DNA of 64,000 nucleotides from Corynebacterium sp. NML98-0116 (lineage in GTDB: Bacteria; Actinomycetota; Actinomycetes; Mycobacteriales; Mycobacteriaceae). Each line of letters opens with the position of its first letter. The stretch's first letter is position 1. Made by a program: the position numbers and the translations under genes. Below the pieces are notes generated by a model. It had not been told where the DNA came from and ran no database searches. It was given only the letters and a program-made list of their open reading frames with translations. Shown here one piece after another: positions 27,057-35,456 of the stretch. The stretch spans positions 642,875 through 706,874 of the forward strand of contig NZ_CP017639.1 of the NCBI RefSeq assembly GCF_001767255.1, read 5' to 3'.

Positions 27057-27452
27057 TTACCTCGGCTGCACCTCGCAGAAGGTGTCGTAGTGGTTGTCGG
27101 TGTAGTACCACTCGTCGACGACGCCGTCGGCTCCGCCGCCGGTGACGATGCGCCGCAGCCCGCGGTGGTGCACGCCCGGAGTGTCCACGGTGTACTCGCG
27201 GTAGTAGCCGAGTGGCTCCTCGGGGAGGGTGCGCTCGTAGTTACCGAAGCGCGAGTCGTCCTCCGGGTGCGGGTAGGGTCCGCCGGATTCGATGAGGTTG
27301 ATGGTGTCCCAGGCCTCTGCGGGGAGGTTCGGGCAGGAGGTGGGGTCTCCCGACGCGGCGCCCTCGTCCTTGTTGGGCAGGAACGTGTTGATCAGGAGCG
27401 CAGCGGCGACAACGACGGCGCCGACGGCGGTGTTCTTCGATTTTCGGCTCAC
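27057..27452 (-). CDS. Secreted or anchored guanyl-specific ribonuclease (RNase Sa / barnase type)
   Basis: 131 residues: a short basic start, a hydrophobic signal or anchor helix at 9-24, then an ~85-residue RNase domain. Alignment by eye to Streptomyces RNase Sa is strong: LPAEAWDTINLIESGGPYP, RTLPEEPLGYYREYTVDTPG, RGLRRIVTG, YYTDNHYDTF. All four catalytic positions are kept: E86 (base), R97, R101 and H121, the equivalents of Sa E54, R65, R69 and H85. Two cysteines, C40 and C126, match the Sa disulfide. It probably acts outside the membrane. No barstar-like gene is adjacent. It diverges from dnaG across 36 bp. Confidence 0.88.
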   Translation of the reverse strand: MSRKSKNTAVGAVVVAAALLINTFLPNKDEGAASGDPTSCPNLPAEAWDTINLIESGGPYPHPEDDSRFGNYERTLPEEPLGYYREYTVDTPGVHHRGLRRIVTGGGADGVVDEWYYTDNHYDTFCEVQPR

Positions 27453-27488
27453 GCTGAGTCATTGTGGCACAGGCGCTACGATGTGCGT

Positions 27489-29402
27489 ATGGATAGGGGC
27501 AGAATTCCGGATAGTGACATTGAGGCTATTCGTGAGCGGGCGGCGATCGAGGACATCGTTGGCGAGTACGTGCAGCTCAAACCGGCTGGGTATGACTCGC
27601 TGAAGGGCTTGAGCCCGTTTAAGGATGAGAAGACGCCGTCTTTCCACGTCCGGCCGGCGCGCGGGTACTACCACTGCTTTTCCACGGGCAAGGGCGGGGA
27701 CGTCTTTTCCTTCCTGATGGAGATGGAGCAGATGTCCTTCCCGGAGGCGGTGGAGGCGGTTGCTCAGGAGATTGGCTACCACATTAACTACCAGGGCGGG
27801 ACGACTGGTGGGCGTGATGTGAAGCCGGGGACTCGGGCGCGCTTGTTGGCGGCGAATAAGGCGGCCCACGAGTTTTACCGTGAGCAGTTGGAGACTCCGG
27901 AGGCGGAGGTCGGTAGGAATTTTTTGCTGGAGCGTGGGTTTTCGAAGGAGCTGATTTATCACTTCGAGTGCGGGTACGCCCCGGATGGTTGGGATACGTT
28001 GACGAAGCACTTGCTTCGCAAGGGTTTCGACGCCCAGGAGCTCCAGGACGCCGGGATTTCGAGTATGGGGCGTCGTGGGCCGATTGATAAGTTTCGGCGC
28101 CGTTTGATTTGGCCGATTAAGGACGTGGCCGGCAACGTGATCGGGTTTGGGGCCCGCAAGCTCTTTGATGATGACCCGATGGGTAAGTACATGAACACTG
28201 CGGACACGATGTTGTACCACAAGTCGAAGGTGCTCTTCGGGCTGGATTTGGCCAAGAAGCACATTGCTACGGATCACCAGACGGTGGTGGTGGAGGGCTA
28301 CACGGACGTGATGGCGATGCACGCTGCGGGGGTGAAGACGGCGGTGGCGTCGTGTGGTACGGCGTTCGGTAAGGATCACATGGCGGTGATCCGCCGCCTC
28401 ATGTTGGATGACAACTATTTCCGCGGCGAGCTGATTTACACGTTCGACGGCGACGAGGCCGGCCAGAAGGCGGCGATGCGCGCGTTCCAGGGGGATCAGC
28501 AGTTTTCGGGGCAGTCGTTTGTGGCGGTCGCCCCCGACGGCCTGGACCCTTGTGACCTGCGCCTTGAGCGTGGGGATTCCGCGTTGCGGGACTTGGTGGC
28601 GTCGAGAATCCCGATTTTTGAGTTCGTGATCGAGTCCCTGCTGAAGGACTATTCGCTAGACACGGCGGAGGGGCGCCTGCAGGCGTTGCGACGCACCGTT
28701 CCCGTCGTTGCCGGTATCAGCGACAAGGTGCTGCAGACGGAGTACGCACGCAGGCTCGCCGGCTGGGTGGGCTGGCCGAACCCGGACGAGGTGCTCCAGC
28801 AGGTCCGCGAGGAGGCGCGTCGGCCGAAGAAGCAGCAGCGCACCTGGCAGAAACCACAGCGCAACCAGCAGCAGGCCGCGCCGGGCCAGCCGCCCGCGTT
28901 GGTGCCGCCGAACCCGCAGGATCCGCTGCTGTGGCCGCAGCGCGAGGCGCTCAAGATTGCGTTGCAGTACCCGGAGAAGGCCGGTAGCTACTTTGAGGGT
29001 ATTTCGCCGGAGGCGTTTACCAACCCGGCGTATCGCCAGGTGCGTGACGCGATCGAGAAGGCTGGTGGTGTGACCGGCGCGCATGTGGGACCGCAGTTTT
29101 TGGCGAAGGTGGCGCAGGAGATGCTGGACCTGGTGGGCCGCAACTTCGTGTCCGAGTTGGCTGTTGAGCCGATGCACCCGGACGATATTGACCGTTACGT
29201 GGACTCGGTGCTCTCACGCCTGCAGGAGACACGCGTGGGGGATCAGATTGCGCTGCTGAAAGCGCAGTTGCAGCGCATGCGCCCCTCCGACGACGAGGCC
29301 GCCTACAACGCGCTGTTTTCCGACTTGGTGGCGTTGGAGCAGGCGCGCCGCGAGCTCAACGACCGCGCCCTGCGCGGCGGGGCCTACGGGCCGCAAGGCT
29401 AG
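27489..29402 (+). CDS. dnaG: DNA primase DnaG (zinc-finger ligands mostly lost)
   Basis: Replicative primase that makes RNA primers at the fork. The 637-residue product begins GRIPDSDIEAIRERAAIEDIVGEYVQLKPAG; the TOPRIM core has VVEGYTDVMAMHAAGV near residue 266 and TFDGDEAGQKAA near 318, and a DnaB-binding C-terminal domain follows a Gln/Pro-rich linker near 455-475. The CHC2 zinc motif is degenerate: where Cys, His, Cys and Cys are expected, residues 42, 45, 63 and 66 are Ser, Lys, Cys and Thr (GLSPFKDEKTPSF ... HCFSTG). The surrounding fold residues remain. ATG at 27489. It converges with mazG, overlapping 4 bp. Confidence 0.95.
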   Translation: MDRGRIPDSDIEAIRERAAIEDIVGEYVQLKPAGYDSLKGLSPFKDEKTPSFHVRPARGYYHCFSTGKGGDVFSFLMEMEQMSFPEAVEAVAQEIGYHINYQGGTTGGRDVKPGTRARLLAANKAAHEFYREQLETPEAEVGRNFLLERGFSKELIYHFECGYAPDGWDTLTKHLLRKGFDAQELQDAGISSMGRRGPIDKFRRRLIWPIKDVAGNVIGFGARKLFDDDPMGKYMNTADTMLYHKSKVLFGLDLAKKHIATDHQTVVVEGYTDVMAMHAAGVKTAVASCGTAFGKDHMAVIRRLMLDDNYFRGELIYTFDGDEAGQKAAMRAFQGDQQFSGQSFVAVAPDGLDPCDLRLERGDSALRDLVASRIPIFEFVIESLLKDYSLDTAEGRLQALRRTVPVVAGISDKVLQTEYARRLAGWVGWPNPDEVLQQVREEARRPKKQQRTWQKPQRNQQQAAPGQPPALVPPNPQDPLLWPQREALKIALQYPEKAGSYFEGISPEAFTNPAYRQVRDAIEKAGGVTGAHVGPQFLAKVAQEMLDLVGRNFVSELAVEPMHPDDIDRYVDSVLSRLQETRVGDQIALLKAQLQRMRPSDDEAAYNALFSDLVALEQARRELNDRALRGGAYGPQG

Positions 29403-29998
29403 TTGCCTTTGGCTTTGGCCTCCTGCCACAGGCGGTCTTGGGTTTCGGCGTCGATGGTGCCGGTGCTGCCGTCGAAAAGGTAGGGGGAGCGCGCCTTCAT
29501 CTTATCGACGAACCCCTGCGCCACCTCCGCGAACCCGAACGCGCCGCGCTCTGCCGCGATTTCGGCGTGGAAAAGGACTTGCAACAGGACGTCGGAAAGT
29601 TCGTTGCGCAGGGCTTCGTCGCCCTCGTTGTCGGTGATGGCGGCGGCGAGCTCCTCGGTTTCCTCGTGGAGGTAGGGCAGCAACGTTTCGTGTGTCATGG
29701 AGCGCTCCCACTGCCCGCGGGTGCGCGCCGCGTGCATGACGGATACTGCCTGGTGGACGGGGTCCTCGAGCGAAGGCACCCGCTCGACGTGCTCGCCCTT
29801 CGCGATGCGGTCGCGCACGAGCTCGTCCTCCTCGTTCGTGGTGAGCAGCCAGGGGGAGGGGCCGTCGGGGGCGTCGGCAAGGTCCCAACGCACGGAGACG
29901 GGCACTTCCATGGTGAACTCCACTGGTCCGCGGATGCGCTGCGCAACTGAAACGGGCAGCATGTCGGGCCAACGAGGGTCAAGCACGAGGATGGTCAT
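29399..29998 (-). CDS. mazG: MazG-family nucleoside triphosphate pyrophosphohydrolase
   Basis: House-cleaning NTP pyrophosphatase that turns (d)NTPs into NMPs. The 199-residue product has a single MazG domain with the metal motif E-E-x-x-E at LHEETEELAAAI and E-x-x-D at RNELSDVLLQVLFHAEIA, followed by FVDKMKARSPYLFDG. The N-terminal ~90 residues (VLDPRWPDMLPVSVAQRIRGPVEF) are an actinobacterial extension without a known fold. ATG at 29998; the longer frame to 30025 adds a cysteine-leucine start with no support. It diverges from the next gene with 20 bp between. Confidence 0.9.
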   Translation of the reverse strand: MTILVLDPRWPDMLPVSVAQRIRGPVEFTMEVPVSVRWDLADAPDGPSPWLLTTNEEDELVRDRIAKGEHVERVPSLEDPVHQAVSVMHAARTRGQWERSMTHETLLPYLHEETEELAAAITDNEGDEALRNELSDVLLQVLFHAEIAAERGAFGFAEVAQGFVDKMKARSPYLFDGSTGTIDAETQDRLWQEAKAKGN

Positions 29999-30018
29999 AG
30001 TGTGTAACAATAGTCCGC

Positions 30019-30672
30019 ATGACAAACCAGATTGCAGAAGCCATCAAGGCCGTTTCCCCAACCGCGGAGGCCGTCGCGCAAGAAACCGTCAGCTTTTCCC
30101 CGATCCGCTGGAAGACCGGCTGGCCGCATAACCTGCGCCGCGTCCCACCCTTCCGCGACGACGCCACCGCGACCCTGACCCGCCGCGAAGTCTTCGCCTT
30201 CGCGCAGGACGTCGTGGATTCCGAGTTCGCCCGCGACCAGATCATCGACTTTCTGGGTGCGTCCTTCGCATTCCAGGGCGGCAAGAACGCGCAGGCGCAG
30301 CTGAAGCTGCAGCAGTTCCTGCGCAACAAGGGCAAGGCGAACGCGCTGCTGCAGGCGCTGCGCAAGGTCGGCTCCGGTGAGCTCACGCCGGTCCAGCAGT
30401 ACGAGGCCGTCGTTGCCACGGGCCTGCCTGCGAAGTTCGCCTCCGGCCTGATCTATTTCCTGGCCGGCCCGCAGGAGGCCGCCGACGAGAAGCCGCTCAT
30501 CATCTGCTCCAACCGCGCGAAGGGCGCCGGCCTGGACGTAACCAGCGACTGGTCCGCCGACGAATACGGCACCTACCTGGCAGCCATCAAGGCCGGGCGC
30601 GACGAGCACGCCCCCGACCTCCCACTCGACGCGGTAGAATTCGCACTACGCGAGCACGCCCGCCAAGGATAG
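30019..30672 (+). CDS. Hypothetical protein, 217 aa (possible OGG-fold glycosylase-like)
   Basis: Helical soluble protein. The features LLQALRKVGSGELTPVQQYEAVVATGLPAKFASGLIYFLAG and PLIICSNRAKGAGLDVTSDWSADEYGTYLAAI recall proteins annotated as 8-oxoguanine-glycosylase-fold in actinobacteria, where a helix-hairpin-helix-like fold without clear catalytic Lys/Asp is kept; this is a tentative resemblance. It has no signal peptide or membrane helix. ATG at 30019 lies only 20 bp from the divergent mazG start, so both promoters must overlap the genes or the messages are leaderless. The lipoprotein gene follows after 9 bp. Confidence 0.65.
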   Translation: MTNQIAEAIKAVSPTAEAVAQETVSFSPIRWKTGWPHNLRRVPPFRDDATATLTRREVFAFAQDVVDSEFARDQIIDFLGASFAFQGGKNAQAQLKLQQFLRNKGKANALLQALRKVGSGELTPVQQYEAVVATGLPAKFASGLIYFLAGPQEAADEKPLIICSNRAKGAGLDVTSDWSADEYGTYLAAIKAGRDEHAPDLPLDAVEFALREHARQG

Positions 30673-30681
30673 GAGACCATC

Positions 30682-31146
30682 ATGAAGGCGCGTACAACGG
30701 TTCTTGCTGGACTTGCCCTCGGCTGTGTGGCGCTAGCCGGGTGTTCGACAGAGAAGTCGACGGACCTGGGATTCGCAGCCGCAGCGCAGGAGGGCACACC
30801 GTTTACGGTGTCGCAGGTTGCCGGCGAGCACGCCGAGCGCGCCTATCTCTTCTGCCCATACACAGACAAGGCGCAGGCTGAGGCCCTGGGCTTCGACCCC
30901 GACGATGTCTACAGCATCAACGACGACTCACAACGCTGGGAGACCTGGAGCGGCATCGGCGTCATCTTCAGCGATGATCGAAAGCCCGCCATCGAGTGGT
31001 TCGACCCCTCAATTATCGACGCCTGCCCCGGCGTCACCACCGGCGATCCCGTCGATGTGAACGCCCCGATTACCCCCACCGTCCAGCCCGTCGAGTTCGC
31101 GGGCGACGAAGGCCCCACCGACGTGATCAAGTTGGTGGTGGAGTAG
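30682..31146 (+). CDS. Putative lipoprotein, 154 aa
   Basis: Type II signal peptide with lipobox LAGC (Cys near residue 21, in GLALGCVALAGCSTEKS), so it should be lipid-anchored outside the plasma membrane. The mature part is acidic, with DPDDVYSINDDSQRWETWSGIGVIFSDDRKPAIEWFDPS and two cysteines (FCPYT and ACPGV) that could form a disulfide. No family recognised. ATG follows AGGAG by 8 bases. It starts 9 bp after the preceding gene and is probably co-transcribed with it. Confidence 0.75.
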   Translation: MKARTTVLAGLALGCVALAGCSTEKSTDLGFAAAAQEGTPFTVSQVAGEHAERAYLFCPYTDKAQAEALGFDPDDVYSINDDSQRWETWSGIGVIFSDDRKPAIEWFDPSIIDACPGVTTGDPVDVNAPITPTVQPVEFAGDEGPTDVIKLVVE

Positions 31147-31179
31147 GGGGGGCTTCTTGGGATTGTGCGCTAGCGGGGG

Positions 31180-31262
31180 TGCGCACCACATTCCCTCACA
31201 GGTTTTGTCCGACCTGGGCTTTTGCCGCGCTCGCCGATCGGAATCGTGGAATGTGGTGCGCG
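31180..31262. repeat. Repeat family B, copy 3 (~83-bp palindrome)
   Basis: GCGCACCACATTCC (from 31181) faces GGAATGTGGTGCGC (to 31261): a 14-bp perfect inverted repeat. The centre contains GACCTGGGCTTTTGCC, the exact reverse complement of a 16-mer in the copy at 4280-4358. Confidence 0.8.
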
Positions 31263-31275
31263 TGCTGCTTGGACT

Positions 31276-31353
31276 GACACCACATTCCCTCCCGTGCTTT
31301 ACGTGACCTGGGGAAACGCAAAAGTCGGCGAAGAAAAACGGGAATGTGGTGCG
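31276..31353. repeat. Repeat family B, copy 4 (~78-bp palindrome)
   Basis: CACCACATTCCC (31278-31289) faces GGGAATGTGGTG (31340-31351). The centre has GTGACCTGGGGAAACGCAAAAGTCGGCG, a diverged version of the family core (GACCTGG then GCAAAAG). It lies 13 bp after copy 3. Confidence 0.75.
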
Positions 31354-31379
31354 CAAGCAACGGGGCGAGCGCCTAATAC

Positions 31380-31808
31380 CTAGCGTGCCAGGAGCTGGCC
31401 CAGGTCCAGGTTGGAGGACAGCTGCTGCAGCTGCGGCGGGATGTTGGTCTGGGAGCTGCCAAGGAGCTTCGCCCAGTCCTGTACTGGGTCCGGCTTCACG
31501 ATGCCGCACTCCAGCGCACGGTCCGCAACTGCCTGGACGGTGCCGCCGGACATGACGCGAAGGGCAATGGAGTCGCCGATCTTGCCATTGAGGTTGTTGA
31601 CCAGCTGCTGGCGGGTGGTGTCCTTGCCGGCGACGCCGGTGCCGTTGAGGGTGACGCGCAGGGTGTTGCAGTTCATGGTCTTGACGTTGCCGTTGACCAG
31701 CTGCAGGAGCGAGGTGGCGTCCTGTGCCTGTGCTGCTGGTGCTGCGAGGCCTGCCAGGCCGGTCAGGGCTGCGACGCCGATGGCTGCGATACGGGTGGAA
31801 ATGCGCAT
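31380..31808 (-). CDS. Small secreted protein of unknown function, 142 aa
   Basis: Clear Sec signal peptide (RISTRIAAIGVAALTGLAGLAAPAAQAQ, cleavage near AQA-Q at residues 28-29) and a ~113-residue mature domain with two cysteines (MNCNTL and LECGIV) likely disulfide-bonded. The middle (LVNNLNGKIGDSIALRVMSGGTVQAVADRALECGIV) looks like a compact helical fold. No family recognised; similar exported small proteins are common in corynebacteria. ATG at 31808 is divergent from the transglycosylase with 122 bp between. Confidence 0.75.
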   Translation of the reverse strand: MRISTRIAAIGVAALTGLAGLAAPAAQAQDATSLLQLVNGNVKTMNCNTLRVTLNGTGVAGKDTTRQQLVNNLNGKIGDSIALRVMSGGTVQAVADRALECGIVKPDPVQDWAKLLGSSQTNIPPQLQQLSSNLDLGQLLAR

Positions 31809-31930
31809 AGGGTGCTCACTTTCAGGTTGTAAATAGGTGCTTGAAAAACAGAACGGGATACACCATACCTGTTACTGGTGTGACGCAAGTGAAAATTGGG
31901 GATTACGGGGGTAGTGTAGGATCTTCTGCC

Positions 31931-32743
31931 ATGACGTTTTCTGGCCGTCCCGGCAGGCGTGCGCGCGGGTGTGGGTGTGTGGCGCTGCTTGTCGTTGTCG
32001 GCGCGGTGGTGATGGTTGTTGCGTTGGTGGCCTTCCTGCTCAGCGCGCTTGGCGGCCCCGAGCAGTTCGTGCAGCGCCAACCCGTCCCGGAAGACGTACC
32101 CCCGGCCGCTGCCACGCCACCACCTGCTATTGACGTCCACGCGCCCGGCCGAACCGCCAACGAACTCCACGCGTGGGCTGCCCCTATTGCGGAGGAAATC
32201 GGGGTGGACCCGCAGGCAGTGCGTGCTTACGGCAACGCCGCCTTGATCGCGGCGGAGGCCTGGCCTGCCTGCAATCTGCAGTGGAATACGCTCGCCGGCA
32301 TCGGTTGGGTGGAGACCCGCCACGGCACCTACACGGGCAAGAAGTTCGACGCTCGCCGCCTCGGCGAAAACGGGGTGGCCCAGCCGCCGATTATCGGCCC
32401 GGCGCTCGACGGCACGGGCAACTTCGCGCTCATTACGGACACGGACGGCGGCGCCCTCGACAGCGATACCGAGTTCGACCGTGCGGTGGGGCCGATGCAG
32501 TTTATCCCCGGCTCGTGGGCGATCTATGGCCGCGACGCCGACGGCGATGGGGTAGCAAACCCGCAGCAAATTGACGACGCCGCCCTGAGCGCCGCGAACC
32601 TCCTCTGTGCGAACGGACGTGACCTGTCCACGGCGGAGGGGTGGTCGGACGCGGTGCTGACATATAACCGCTCGCGCGAGTATCTTGACAACGTTCGCGA
32701 TGCCGCCGCGAACTACGCGCTCACCCAGAGGGCCTCCCGGTAA
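31931..32743 (+). CDS. Membrane-anchored lytic murein transglycosylase (MltB/SLT-like)
   Basis: Predicted peptidoglycan-cleaving enzyme outside the membrane. 270 residues: basic start, one membrane anchor at ~14-40 (GCVALLVVVGAVVMVVALVAFLLSAL), Pro-rich linker, then a transglycosylase domain with NTLAGIGWVETRHGTY (catalytic Glu in GWVETRHG near residue 126), FDRAVGPMQFIPGSWAIYGRDADGDGVANPQQIDDAALSAANLLCANG and VLTYNRSREYLDNV. Mycobacteria have an equivalent gene (LpqU type) just before eno, so the order is conserved. ATG at 31931; the frame is open from 31841, but that part has no ribosome site. It is followed by 239 bp without a gene, up to eno. Confidence 0.88.
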   Translation: MTFSGRPGRRARGCGCVALLVVVGAVVMVVALVAFLLSALGGPEQFVQRQPVPEDVPPAAATPPPAIDVHAPGRTANELHAWAAPIAEEIGVDPQAVRAYGNAALIAAEAWPACNLQWNTLAGIGWVETRHGTYTGKKFDARRLGENGVAQPPIIGPALDGTGNFALITDTDGGALDSDTEFDRAVGPMQFIPGSWAIYGRDADGDGVANPQQIDDAALSAANLLCANGRDLSTAEGWSDAVLTYNRSREYLDNVRDAAANYALTQRASR

Positions 32744-32900
32744 CTCGACGCGAAACGTCGACAAAAGCCACAAAAGTGGGCAAAACCGGGCATGGGCAAA
32801 AAGTTTGACCAAGATCACATTTCAAATGGTGTGACCTTAAATGGCGTGGTTGGGGGCCTATCGTTACACGGAAATGCAGGCAAAGCGCGAGTGTGACGAA

Positions 32901-32922
32901 CGCCAACAAGCATTTTTTGGCG
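32901..32922 (+). promoter_or_regulatory. Small hairpin in the eno 5' region
   Basis: CGCCAA (32901-32906) pairs with TTGGCG (32917-32922) across a T-rich 10-nt loop, 60 bp before the eno start. It may lie in the eno leader. The rest of 32744-32982 is AT-rich compared with its flanks, and no -35/-10 pair stands out. Confidence 0.3.
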
Positions 32923-32976
32923 CGATCTGGAACAATCGGTAAAGGAAATTTGGTTTGGCCAATCTCAAGGAGATGA

Positions 32977-34257
<1,281 letters not shown>

Positions 34258-34272
34258 TCGCTTGATTCGTAC

Positions 34273-34323
34273 ACACCCCCTGCCCATCGCGCGCTCGCGC
34301 GTGGCAGGGGGTGTCGTGTTTTT
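34273..34323 (+). terminator. Rho-independent terminator of eno
   Basis: ACACCCCCTGCC (34273-34284) pairs perfectly with GGCAGGGGGTGT (34303-34314), with a GC-rich inner stem (GCGCGC/GCGCGC-like), followed by a T-run at 34318-34323. Very stable; the cleanest terminator in the window. Confidence 0.92.
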
Positions 34324-34338
34324 CCCTGCTGTACACTA

Positions 34339-34947
34339 ATGAGCACTATGAGCACTGGCACGCCCCAAGACAAGCACACAGCGAAGCGCCGCAGGAAGCG
34401 GCTGGCTCGCACTGTGCCCGTGGCGTCCCGCGAGCAGCGCAAGCAGCAGCTCGCCGAGCAGAAGGCAAACAGGGAGTCGCGCTTCGCCGCCCCCAACTTA
34501 GCGACGCTCGCCCTGCTCATCATCGTGCTCATCGCCGTACTCGTGGCAGTAGCAGCCCCACTTCGTAATTTCTACGAGGGCCGCAACGAGATCGCGCGCG
34601 CCCAGGCAAATATCGAGCACTTGGAGCGCCGCCAGGCGGACCTTGAACGCGAAATCGCGAAGTACGAGGACCCCGAGTATCTCAACCAGGTCGCCCGCCG
34701 CCGCCTCGGCGTGATGGAGCCCGGCGAGTCCGCCTGGCGAGTCATCGACCCCCGCATGACCCACGGCACCACCATCACCTCCGACGAGACCCCGGACGAC
34801 CGCGGCTGGGCCGTATTCCTCTGGGATTCCCTACGCGAGGTCCCCGAGGACGTCCCCGCTGACGCTCCTGAAGAATCGCCCGCCCCGGCAGAATCGCCTG
34901 CTCCCGAAGCGCCCGCGGAAGCACCTGCGGCGCCTGAAGCGCAGTAG
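34339..34947 (+). CDS. ftsB: Septum formation initiator FtsB/DivIC family protein
   Basis: Bitopic division protein that joins FtsL and FtsQ in the divisome. 202 residues: a basic cytosolic tail (1-50, KRRRKRLARTVP), one membrane helix at about 54-73 (LATLALLIIVLIAVLVAVAA), then an extracellular coiled coil at 77-110 (NEIARAQANIEHLERRQADLEREIAKYEDPEYLNQVARRRLGVMEPGE), which is the family signature, and a Pro/Ala/Glu-rich C-tail (about 155-202). It follows eno as in mycobacteria. In related genomes DUF501 comes next; here a 3-kb insertion starts right after its stop. Confidence 0.9.
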   Translation: MSTMSTGTPQDKHTAKRRRKRLARTVPVASREQRKQQLAEQKANRESRFAAPNLATLALLIIVLIAVLVAVAAPLRNFYEGRNEIARAQANIEHLERRQADLEREIAKYEDPEYLNQVARRRLGVMEPGESAWRVIDPRMTHGTTITSDETPDDRGWAVFLWDSLREVPEDVPADAPEESPAPAESPAPEAPAEAPAAPEAQ

Positions 34948-34970
34948 CCCGAAGCTAAAAGGTAGCAACA

Positions 34971-35025
34971 GGATTACTGCAATCCACTTTTTGCGCGCTC
35001 CCACCTGGATTATTCCAATCCTTTT
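34971..35025 (+). terminator. Two tandem GGATT/AATCC hairpins with T-runs
   Basis: GGATT (34971-34975) pairs with AATCC (34981-34985), followed by TTTTT at 34988-34992. A second GGATT (35007-35011) pairs with AATCC (35017-35021), followed by TTTT. Two short stems of identical sequence in a row after ftsB look like weak tandem terminators. Confidence 0.45.
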
Positions 35026-35111
35026 ACTCCCATTTGGAGAATCACCAGGCTTCCACCGACGCCACCCCGAGCGCTCCCGTCGACCGATTAGCAGCGTGCT
35101 ATTAGCAGCGT

Positions 35112-35205
35112 GTGATTAATGGAGTGCGACGCTGGTCGCCGAAAATCACCAAGCCCGGGGCAAACAGCGCGACCTGCATCGCACGACATCTAGCACACGC
35201 TTTTT
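35112..35205 (-). repeat. Repeat family A, copy 4 (diverged, inverted orientation)
   Basis: On the minus strand it reads AAAGCGTGTGCTAG...GTGCGATGCAGGTCGC...GATTTTCGGCGACCAGCGTCGCACTCC, matching copies 1-3 with both hairpin arms intact but a changed loop. Next to it, ATTAGCAGCGTG occurs twice (35090-35122). It marks the left edge of the insertion between ftsB and DUF501. Confidence 0.7.
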
Positions 35206-35275
35206 ACGCCCACGCTGGGGTCCAACAAGCGCAATCAAGAACCAGAACTGTGTAGCCTGAAACCAACCCAACGGC

Positions 35276-35380
35276 TTGCGACAACGAGAGGAGCAGTGGC
35301 TGGTTGATTACCTCACGCTTCCGAAGAGAAAGAAGCGCTCGAAGCTCACTGAGTTCTTCGGCTGGGTCCTTGGGTTTTAA
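35276..35380 (+). CDS. Possible small basic peptide ORF (34 aa)
   Basis: A TTG-started frame encodes a short peptide with WLVDYLTLPKRKKRSKL and an aromatic end (EFFGWVLGF). The charge pattern looks protein-like, but the start is weak and no ribosome site is in place; it could be the tail of a lost gene. Otherwise the 35206-35456 stretch holds only the ribosome site of the next gene. Confidence 0.2.
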   Translation: MRQREEQWLVDYLTLPKRKKRSKLTEFFGWVLGF

Positions 35381-35456
35381 CGTTTAACCAGGCAAGTTAA
35401 AGTATTCTCAATTCTGTTGTGCCGTTTGCATTACCAAGGTTGAAAGGAGGGAAGCG

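Noticed and set aside
32800-32850. Possible GlxR/CRP-type site before eno (TCACATTT...GTGTGACC)
   Set aside because: The half-sites are in the wrong order and spacing for TGTGA-N6-TCACA.
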